Below are positions 44,342 to 52,706 of a DNA stretch of 64,000 nt, one piece after another; position 1 is the first letter of the stretch, and each line of letters begins with the position of its first letter. A model generated the notes under the pieces. The model did no database searches. It was not told where the DNA came from and saw nothing but the letters and a program-made list of their open reading frames with translations. Source of the stretch: Thelephora terrestris (Eukaryota > Basidiomycota > Agaricomycetes > Thelephorales > Thelephoraceae); contig WIUZ02000024.1 of the NCBI GenBank assembly GCA_015956445.1, positions 372,001-436,000 of the forward strand, written 5' to 3'. Made by a program: the position numbers and the translations under genes.

Positions 44342-47300
44342 ACTGAGCCGACTCTGCAGAGTACTCACTAGTCCAACTAGCTTGTGAGAGAACGATCACG
44401 TCTCTATTCTTCCGGTAGGTTGTCCGAGGTCACTACAAGTCAGGTCGAAATCCTAAAGAGAAACCCAACCTAAACCGTACTTCGTTCGGTTTAACATGCA
44501 AGGGTTTATCTCTACAACAGGATTGACGACTCCACCAGGTGATCGACTGGACGCTCGAGGTGTTCTATAAGGTGAACGCTGGGGTTCTATAGTTACGAGG
44601 CGCAGTTGACGCGCAGAGCGGGAGGGAGAGCAGATGGGGATGTCTTGGATCAAACAAGAAACTCTGACTTGTCCTTAACTGCAACTGGGCTGAGAAGGGC
44701 AGAGGATTTCCTGAGGTAACAAAACTAAGGTACTACGATACAGCCACAGTTGCTACTTATACTAAAGGAGTGGCCATGACGTCAATACCCTAATATACCC
44801 TTATCAAGTCCGAACAAAGGGAGATAAGGAGTGTGAGAACGCTAAGTAAGGGAAGCGAACAAATATGATGTGTGGGAGAATAAAGGACAAAGGGCCTTAC
44901 TAGCGTGTGAAGGATTGCATATGAGATAAGAAATGTCCGCATGAAACATAGGGGTAAAGATAACACTAGTCCTAAAAGAAAAAGGGGCATGGGGTCATGA
45001 AAGTTCGTACCTGGGGATCACACCCAAGGGTCAGGTGGAAACCTCCCTTTACATGGCTTTGCCAGCTGGATTCGGGAGTGGAGCCATTCAGCATCCCTTG
45101 TTGTCTGTAGGCGGTAACAGCATCACGGACTAGTGGCAACCTCAACGTACGTCCGAACATGAGGAGGTCGGGCCTAGACTCATGGGACATGAGGGATTAC
45201 AGATTCGCCGGCGTTTCACGCTAACGGCTACTCCTCATGCGCTGGGCTAACCAGAAGAATCCTAAGGCGATGCTTCCGAATAACGGCGAGTCCTTCCTCC
45301 GGTTAGGAGACTGTGATGTGACTGTCCACGTGTGTGATCAGGGTCCAGGGTTGATCGTAATCGTAAAGTCATGAGGGGTCGTAAAAAGGGTTCGTGATGT
45401 CATAAAGGGGTCATCAGGGTCTTGAGACCTATTTTTAGTGCGCGCGCGTTCTAGGCGTTCCGGAACGAGGTTCTTCCAAGGCCGTCCCGCGGGCCGAGGT
45501 GTCAGCTTGATGTAGTAAGCCAACGATGATGGTACAGTGGCGGAAGTTGATGTGACCCGGACCAATGAGGTTCGTCGAGGTAGGTCACGTGAAGGATCAC
45601 CGATCTAGGCTATAAGAAGGACGTCTTCTTGGAGCCATCCTTGATCAGCAACACCAGCAACTTCCCCATCATTTTACCAACATGTCTTTCCCCAACAACC
45701 ACACCTACAAAGTCGCCAACGGCATCTCCACCATCTCCCGTATCGACCGCCGTGCCGCCAACCGCAAGACCTACGCCAGTGAGGCGGGGGTTCCCTATAC
45801 CACTGATGACCAGGTATGGGGGAGGTCTAGAGCTTTTTGTGTTAGCACTAACGCCTTCCTCTAGGTAGAGGTTGTACAGCATCAGCTTTAGACGTTGAGC
45901 TAACAGCTTCTAGATCTTGGAGGTCGTGAAGCAAGTGGACGCCGAACATCTCAGGGAGACGATCCCTCATTTGATGGGGTTGACCTGGGACGATGAGCTC
46001 TGGGTCCGGTCCATGATCGCCGAGAAGGTGATCTTCCAGATGAGGGGTAGGTTCGGGGAACTGGAGCATCCGATCAAGAAGGAGCTCTGGTACACCCTGC
46101 AGAGGGGGATCTATGATCAGGACCTATTGGAGCACAGGGCAACCGTTCCTCGGGCCGTCCGCCATGCCACCGCTTCCACCACGCTGTTGTGGTCGCTCAT
46201 TCGGGAAGGAGAAAGCCGGGTAGGTTTTCAGTCTGGATAATCGAGTATGACTCTCGATTAACCAAACGCCTAGGTTGAACGATTGGAGCGCGAGGTGAAG
46301 GAGGCGAAGGCAGACGTCCTTCGTTTGTCGGCGGAGGGTCTTCAGCTGAAGGAGACTCTGGCCGCCTTCCAGCAGGGAACGAACGAAGCGTTGGAGGCGA
46401 TGGTTGCAAACCATCAGGAGTTGATTGCCGGGTTGAAGGTCCGGGACAACAACATCAAGGGGGCGTTGGCCAGGAGGGATGAAAAGGTGCTTTCAGCCTT
46501 TGCAGGTTTATGCAATGACTGAGAGGATTCTTATAGACTGAACAGCTTGAGGATGTGGTAGCTGTGTTGACGGCGCAGGTCGCGTCCTTGCAGGATAAGA
46601 CCTGCAACTGCAAGGAGGGTCCGAAGTTGGTTGGTCAGGGGACTGCCGACGTTCCGTTCGAGCTGGAGTACGCCTATGAGGTGGTACTCCCATCGCCTAA
46701 CCCGTCATCCTATGCGACACCTCCGATCGAGAACGCAGTTCCCGTTCCTACTCCGGCTCCGGCTTCCACGTTGGCCGAGTCCAACAAGGAGAACTGTGGG
46801 CGTTGCCCGCTGCAGCCGATCAGTCAGCTGGTCAAGATCGAGGATGAGGTCATGCAAGTCGACCGGGCCGAAGATGTTCCGAGGGCCATTGAGGTATGTC
46901 CGGTGACGACAGGGCAGCGTTGCAAACGCTCTCGACGCCGTGTTGCTCATCGCATGGCTCCATCGGCTAACCCTTACCCGCGTCCAGTTGAGTCGGATGG
47001 TGACCAGTCTGATCGAGGTGGGAGACGAGAGTTCCGCTATCGGGTCAACCGTCCCTACCGACAGGTCGAGTCGGAGATCCAGCTTCGACACCAGCGTCGA
47101 CTCGCAGTACAGGATTCCGCCCAGGGGTCCGACGAGGGAGACGGAGGGTTGCTTGCCGACTACGTCGATAGTGCTGTCGAGCAGTCACCCGGTGATGGAG
47201 ATGTGGGACCAAGTGTTCCAGAGTTCGGTGACATCTGGGAGGCTGATCGGTCCGCTCGAAGGCATCTCTTCCTATCGGCTTGAACTAGTCGTTCAGCTGA

Positions 47301-47640
47301 GTGCCGAAGATGGTGACGCCATGTTCGGGGAAGTCCTTGCGAGAAGGGGCCAGCACTACGATCTCCGGGATGGACGCTTGATGACCATGAGGCCTGCCGT
47401 AGATAGAGTCGACTTTTGAGGACGTTGTAGAAGCATTGTATAGCCAGTTGTTCCGTATTGCCATGAATGTATGCGCGTTTGTGTGTTTTTGAATGATGGG
47501 TGTGAAGGATAAGGAGTGTGAAGCATTCAAAACATAAGAAGTGGTAAGAAGAGTTCGAAGAAAGAGTGTGTTATAAAAAGTTTAAAAATACCATGTTCCT
47601 GACAGTTTCACAACTGCTTATTCGGTAGAGAAGCTATCGC
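44342..47640 (+). mobile_element. 3.3 kb inserted element of uncertain class
   Basis: It interrupts F-box B exactly where the paralogue A continues (before PVLNIIKLGA). The 8-bp sequence ACCAGTGC flanks it on both sides (44334-44341 and 47641-47648). No terminal inverted repeats are visible. An alternative reading shifts the edges slightly to give TGCACTG...ATCGCA ends with a 4-bp CCAG repeat, which would be LTR-like. Near the left edge there is a perfect 12-bp palindrome, ACTCTGCAGAGT. It carries one intron-bearing coiled-coil gene (45682-47283) and no recognisable transposase or polymerase. Confidence 0.6.
45682..47283 (+). CDS. Element-borne coiled-coil gene, unknown
   Basis: The ATG at 45682 (MSFPNNHTYKVANGISTISR) follows a TATA box (CTATAAGAAG, about 45608) by some 65 bp. 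Coding segments with short introns run to a stop at 47281-47283. The first half is helical (LEVVKQVDAEHLRETIPHLM, MIAEKVIFQMRGRFGELEHP); the middle is a clear coiled coil (VERLEREVKEAKADVLRLSA, LEDVVAVLTAQVASLQDKTC); the C-terminal third is disordered and charged. No family is recognised. The layout (TATA promoter, short exons, central coiled coil, disordered acidic end) parallels the gene at 40544-41811 in the other insertion, though I see no clear sequence similarity. Confidence 0.5.
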
Positions 47641-48086
47641 ACCAGTGCTTAACATCATCAAGCTGGGAGCCACGTACATTGATTACTCCCGGATGCGGTT
47701 GCTAGTAAAAGACCTTGTAGAACTCCACTTTGAAAACTACTCATATCCCCACACTTCAGATGCCCCTGAGGCGATATTAGACTTGTTGCGGGCATCGCCA
47801 AGGCTTCAGGTGCTTACACTCGTCGGCCTAAACACAGAGTTCGTCAGTTGGCCGGGCCCTGTAGAGTTGCAACATCTCAGGCAATTAGAGTTCAGAGGAT
47901 CACCCCAGGACACTTTGAAAATTCTTTCCCTCCTTCGCCTCCCTGGATTGGAGGTGCTCCTTCTGGGGGAATGTCCATCGGCAGAATCAGTCACAATGCC
48001 TCTTCATTCCATCGCAAATTTCACCATGGGGATCATGATCGCCCTATTCAAGGATCCGGGGAACAGGCTGTGGCACTGGAGGGCGG

Positions 48087-48290
48087 CATCAGCAAATTGT
48101 GGAAAGTCTGATAATTAGTTATAACTCCGTGAGAATGGCTCACGACGTTATAATGCGTTGTATCCCGTTATATGTGTGGGCGCTAAGGGTCGCCGGAAGG
48201 AGTTATAGCGAGTTATAACACGTTATAATGGGTTATAAGCCCTTGTCGGGGAAGTACCCCGATCACCAGACTTTCCACGGTTTGCTGATG
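48087..48290. mobile_element. MITE-like element with 25-bp terminal inverted repeats
   Basis: The left end CATCAGCAAATTGTGGAAAG followed by TCTG matches the reverse complement of the right end, CATCAGCAAACCGTGGAAAG followed by TCTG. The interior is palindromic and rich in GTTATAA(C/T) motifs. It sits in the coding region of F-box B, where the paralogue A has none. Target duplication is unclear (at most GG). Its 204-bp length and lack of coding capacity fit a miniature inverted-repeat DNA element. Confidence 0.75.
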
Positions 48291-48618
48291 GGAAGGTTTG
48301 AGGGAATTATCGCTGGAGTTCAGTCACTGTGAGGGGCGGGTGGTGGAATCGTTACTGAGATTGACCCCAAACATCGAAACGTTACACATGTCCTGCTCAA
48401 GCATATTCCCCATCCTCGTCGACAACCCGGAGATTCTACCCAACCTCCAGTACCTGATCGTAAAGGGTTCAATCTTCTGCGAGTGTTATCCATTCTCCGC
48501 CATCCTCGCCAGTCGCCCTGATGTCATGCTCTTCGTCGAAGGCGGCCTCACACAGGACGGGGTGCGTCTCTACAACGCCTTGAAGGAAGCTCACAACGCG
48601 GTCACCCTCCGCGTGTAA

Positions 48619-49606
48619 CGCGAACACTTCCCAAAGATTTCATTTCCCCACGCCACTACATCCCCCACGACATAACCCCGTTTGTTTCATAGTGCCCTGG
48701 GGAATGGGCTGAGACCTGCTCTCAGGCACCTCTATGTATCTTCATAGTCGAAACAGTATTTATATCCCATTATCTACGCACATATAGATGGATGGGTGTT
48801 CTTTACTTTTCACCAGTGGTGGTTGGATCAAGCGCCGACCGCCCAGTGGCGAGAAAATTCCGGTATCGGCGCTTGGACGGAACTTGTTAATTGACTTAAG
48901 CAAACGACTACTTCCACGTCTACTCCAACGCGTAGGCGTGTCTAGGGTGAATCAGTCAGACAGCACGCGTTACTGAGATGTTGGTAAATAGAGAACAAGA
49001 CTTGAGGTACGTCTCTCCGTCTCTTCACTGGAAGAGCACTGATCCTCGCGGGATTCTCGCAACTGATCAACCAACTTGCAGGGTTTTAGGTGACACCCAG
49101 CAAGTGTCAGGTTGCTGCGCGCTTGATGGCTCATCCCCGCAAAGAAAATTGAATTGGCACCTCAAAAGGTTAGGGGGTGCAGGCCTCTCCACTGCCAGCT
49201 TTCCTGAGGCGCACAACGGCATCAGTCAGTAGCCTAGTGCCTTTCCGGATTCTGCTTACCTAACGGTAGGCATTTGCCCCAGAATAGTACCATATAGCAT
49301 CGCCTCCAGAGCTGGTTGACCGCAGAGATTTTTCCAAGTGGAGGTCAACCCCAAATGCGCCCACACCCTGTGTCGTTCACGGGAAGGCGGTGTGTATTGC
49401 AAGGCGGACACAAATTCTCAGACGGGGTTAGGGATTGGCGCGTAGCGCCCTGGCGCCGCTACCTGCTGTCAAGGAAATCGATAAGATGAGACGGACGAGC
49501 GTTTTGTTGCAAACGGACGAAACTTGCCCGAGAACTTACATCTCCCTCACATCTCCCTCCCCCTACTCCTCCGCCTCTCTCCCCCTTCCGGCCTAGGACG
49601 CTCAGA
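48619..49606. other. Intergenic, promoter of the fusion gene
   Basis: No gene is recognised. The last 60 bp before the ATG at 49607 are strongly pyrimidine-rich (CTCCCTC... CTCTCTCCCCC), common near fungal transcription starts. Confidence 0.45.
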
Positions 49607-52336
49607 ATGCCCTACTCCGCCCCTTCGTCTCCATCTCTGTCGTCTCTCTCTCTTTCCGGCACCACGGCTACGATGACCCTGACCGGCCCACATATGTCTC
49701 ACAGGCGGACGCGCTCACTCACTTCCCTCTCCGATGAACAAGGACCGGGCGCTTTCGTTTCCTTGGGTTCTCTGCCCAAACGAAAGCCTACCCAGAAAAA
49801 GACCATGTTCCACTTCAATGAGGAACACGACCAACAAGAAGAGATACACGACGTCCTTGTCCGAAATCCTTGGAAGACATTTCATCCCTCTCTCTTTCCC
49901 TCTCTCCGACTTGATCAGGTCGAGGAGCAATTCCCATATTCACCTTTACTTTCCCCTCTGTCTCCTACAGGGCCTTTGCATTTCCAAGCGCCTGTGAGGT
50001 CCCCGATTCCGGTGAACTCCTCACCGATCATCCTTTCCAACGGGAAACCTCTCAAGTCTTCTTTCAAGTCTTCTTCCTCTCCTCACATCTCCCAGGTCAC
50101 CCATCTACGCGATCAATCCATCCCTACTCTTCCCAACGCCCCCAAGAATGTCCACTTCAATAAGCGTCTCGAATCAATCCGCTTCTTCAAACAGCTTGGT
50201 AAGCCAGCTGACATCTCTAGGCCCACTGGGGAAGAGTCCGAATCCGAATCCGAGACAGAGGCAGATCTTTCCTTCCCACAATCTCTTGCTCCTCCCATTC
50301 AGATTCAGATTGATACCGATCGATCCACAACTCTCCCCAACACCTCCAATTCTCACGCCAATATCTACGTCGAGACTTTGTCCCTTGCAAAGCTTCTACC
50401 TGCTACCATCCACGGGTCTATTCTCGTTCGTAATGTCGCTTTCGAGAAGCAAGTTGCTCTGAGATTTACAATCGACAACTGGGAGACAACCTCAGAGGCC
50501 CCATGCAAGTACTCCAATTCCCTTTCCCACCTCCCACCTCCCTTCCCTGGATCGAGGGTTGTGGGTGATGCAGTCGATCGACTTGCCACTGGAGAAAGCT
50601 CTCAGGAGTTCCAGTGGGATCGTTTTAGCTTCGTCTTCCACCTCGAAACTTACAGGCGGAAGCTCACTGAGTGCAACCTCCTCTTTGTTGGGAGGTTCAC
50701 CGCAACCGGTGTTGGTGAATGGTGGGACAACAACGACGGCCAGGACTACCGCGTTTTCTTCATGCGTCCTCCCGCTACCGCTCCGAGCTCGATGGAGCCT
50801 ACTCCTGCCACTCCCAGTGTCCCGGTCGAGACCAGCGTTCCACCCTTCCCCAAAATTTCTCCTGTGATTCCTAGCCCGCCTTCCCTTCCTCTTCCTCCAA
50901 CCTCTCCTGCCTTGAGCAACGTATCGCCTGATAGTCAACCTGACGATACTTCTCGGCCCCCTCTGACTGAGCGTGGTGTTTTCTCTGGAGGGGGTATGGG
51001 GCAAGGCGGAGAAGGAACCACCCAACAATCCGGAAGCTCTCAGACAACGACACAAGAGCCAACCTCGAATGAAAACGGTTCTCCCGGCGGTGAGCAAGGC
51101 GGCCACTCGAATGAGCGTAGTCCGGACCAGGACGAAGCCCCAAGGGACGACGATGACCGAGCTCTTGTCCCGGTAGCATCCACTAACTGGCCTTCGCGTA
51201 TTGCGAACGAGATATTGGACCTCACCGATCAAGTTGCGTCAGTCGCTCTTTTCGGTCCGATCGGCGTCGGAAAGACTTTCGTGGCCCGTAGCGTCCTGGA
51301 CCACGAACGAACCAAAGCAAAGTTCGGTGACAACCGTTACCTGATGCGCTGTGATGACCTCGCAAACTCGCTGGAGGGTTTCACCGAACGCCTATTCGAT
51401 GCCATCCACACAAACGCAATGCAAGTCGAGTCGCGCCTTCAGTCCTCTCCTCCACTCATGCTGTTGCTCGATGGCGTGGATTCCGTCCTCGATCCACTGG
51501 CTCCTGATGCTGAGGGGATTTATGCAAGGATAGTAGAAATCGGAAGCTACGAACACGTCTGCTTGGTCGCTACCAGCAGAACGTATCCAGATATTCACGG
51601 ATTCCATCGGGTCGAAGTAACACCACCCCCCGAGGCCGGCGCACGAGACATCTTCTACAGCCTCTGTAACTTGGCCAGATCGCCTGCGGTGGACGCGCTC
51701 ATTGCGACACTTGACTCCCACCCGTTCTCTATCGAATTGGTCGCTCGGTATACACGTGAGAACAGTTGGGACGAGCAGATGTTGTTGAAGGCGTGGGCTG
51801 ATCAGAAAGGCGTACTGAGAATCAGCTATTACCAGAGTCTCAAGGACGCGATTGAGCCGGTGTTCTGCTCTCCGATGATCGAAGGGTTAGGAACCATGGC
51901 TCGTGATGTACTTAGGGCGATCGCATCCTTTCAATCTGGGATTAAAGAATGTCAACTGGAGGGGATCTTTCGCGGAACGGGCGGTGTAGGGGAAGTGATT
52001 GATGTGCTTTGCAGATCCTCCCTTGTTCATCGCCGGGACGGGGTTCTGAAGATGCTTTTGCCACTCCAGTTCTACTTTCTAAAGTCTATGATCGTATATG
52101 CGGAAACGGAGGAAGTTATCAAATGGGGTCTTGATTGTATGCCTGCACAAGGCGGTACGTCTTCCTCGCTGAATCCATTTCACGGTTGTTGGGTGACAAT
52201 TTTTCCAAGTGCCCACTACCTATACCCAAGGACCACCAGATGGTTGGTTGTTACATCCCTCCCCCGTACGTCCCACCATCCACCGCCCAAAGAAGAACTG
52301 GATCAGAAGACTGCCGAAAATCATAAAGAGAAGTAA
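49607..52336 (+). CDS. PP1 glycogen-targeting subunit fused to a STAND/NB-ARC-like NTPase
   Basis: This is a single open frame of 909 aa with no intron needed. Residues 180-184 (KNVHF) form an RVxF-type motif that docks protein phosphatase 1. Residues about 253-385 are a CBM21 glycogen/starch-binding domain: GSILVRNVAFEKQVALRFTI, DNWETTSE, WDRFSFVFHLETY, GEWWDNNDGQDYRVFF. Together these define the Gac1/Pig1/PPP1R3 family, which brings PP1 to glycogen. After a 130-residue disordered linker comes a P-loop NTPase: Walker A GPIGVGKT (550-557), DLTDQVASVALFG just before it, Walker B LMLLLDGVD (617-625), a sensor-like CLVATSR (652-658) and a following helical/winged-helix-like part (to about 830). 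This matches the STAND/NB-ARC NTPases of Agaricomycetes. No WD40, TPR or ankyrin repeats follow, although the frame may be spliced into 3' sequence to about 52706. Gac1-type proteins normally end soon after CBM21, so the fusion is unusual. Confidence 0.85.
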   Translation: MPYSAPSSPSLSSLSLSGTTATMTLTGPHMSHRRTRSLTSLSDEQGPGAFVSLGSLPKRKPTQKKTMFHFNEEHDQQEEIHDVLVRNPWKTFHPSLFPSLRLDQVEEQFPYSPLLSPLSPTGPLHFQAPVRSPIPVNSSPIILSNGKPLKSSFKSSSSPHISQVTHLRDQSIPTLPNAPKNVHFNKRLESIRFFKQLGKPADISRPTGEESESESETEADLSFPQSLAPPIQIQIDTDRSTTLPNTSNSHANIYVETLSLAKLLPATIHGSILVRNVAFEKQVALRFTIDNWETTSEAPCKYSNSLSHLPPPFPGSRVVGDAVDRLATGESSQEFQWDRFSFVFHLETYRRKLTECNLLFVGRFTATGVGEWWDNNDGQDYRVFFMRPPATAPSSMEPTPATPSVPVETSVPPFPKISPVIPSPPSLPLPPTSPALSNVSPDSQPDDTSRPPLTERGVFSGGGMGQGGEGTTQQSGSSQTTTQEPTSNENGSPGGEQGGHSNERSPDQDEAPRDDDDRALVPVASTNWPSRIANEILDLTDQVASVALFGPIGVGKTFVARSVLDHERTKAKFGDNRYLMRCDDLANSLEGFTERLFDAIHTNAMQVESRLQSSPPLMLLLDGVDSVLDPLAPDAEGIYARIVEIGSYEHVCLVATSRTYPDIHGFHRVEVTPPPEAGARDIFYSLCNLARSPAVDALIATLDSHPFSIELVARYTRENSWDEQMLLKAWADQKGVLRISYYQSLKDAIEPVFCSPMIEGLGTMARDVLRAIASFQSGIKECQLEGIFRGTGGVGEVIDVLCRSSLVHRRDGVLKMLLPLQFYFLKSMIVYAETEEVIKWGLDCMPAQGGTSSSLNPFHGCWVTIFPSAHYLYPRTTRWLVVTSLPRTSHHPPPKEELDQKTAENHKEK

Positions 52337-52706
52337 AGACTATAATCTCGATTCCTCATTCACCATTGCTGACCCTGTTGTTTACCCGGTAGGGTTTCTT
52401 GCTCTCTTTCGCGGGCAGATAGCGCCCACAGCCCAGACCGACTCACAAGCAAATACTGTGAATATCTCCCTCACCCCCCTCGAAGAAAAACCTGCGAATA
52501 TTCCATCCACCGCCGAACGAGAAGATTGTCCTAATATCCCGCCTACCATCATACAAAAAGATCTCACAAATATCCCGCCTACCGTCGTACAAGAAGATCT
52601 CACGAGTATGTCGCTCTCCGTAGTGCAAGACGTTCCAAGCACCCCACTTTCCGCCCCAGAGAAACGGACCCCGCCGGAGATGGTAGCATACGAGATCGAC
52701 TGGTGA
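52337..52706 (+). other. Possible 3' coding exon with 36-bp repeats
   Basis: One frame (open from before 52337 to the TGA after EMVAYEIDW near 52706) encodes four imperfect 12-residue repeats of the type NIPPT(I/V)(I/V)Q(K/E)DLT (DNA about 52495-52640). The repeats keep codon phase, which suggests coding. It could be an alternative C-terminal exon of the fusion gene; GTACGTCTTCC at about 52155 is a candidate donor. I could not fix the acceptor. Confidence 0.35.

Larger units (their letters stand above)
43739..48618 (+). pseudogene. F-box gene B, disrupted by two insertions
   Basis: This is a paralogue of the F-box gene at 34405-35781. The ATG at 43739 opens MTVSATELVPKRS..., with an F-box (YICSIPNEILIRVMQLTVSD). 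The host frame has a TGA near 43919, right after LRLSHVS, but similarity continues in frame (HFKTIADSASELWTLICPKF). At 44341 the gene is cut by a 3.3 kb element, resumes at 47641 (PVLNIIKLGATYIDYSRM), is cut again by a 204-bp MITE-like sequence (48087-48290) and ends LRELSLEFSHCEGRVVESLL ... SRPDVMLFVEGGLTQDGVRL at 48618. Its promoter region (43320-43400) also resembles that of F-box A. Confidence 0.8.
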
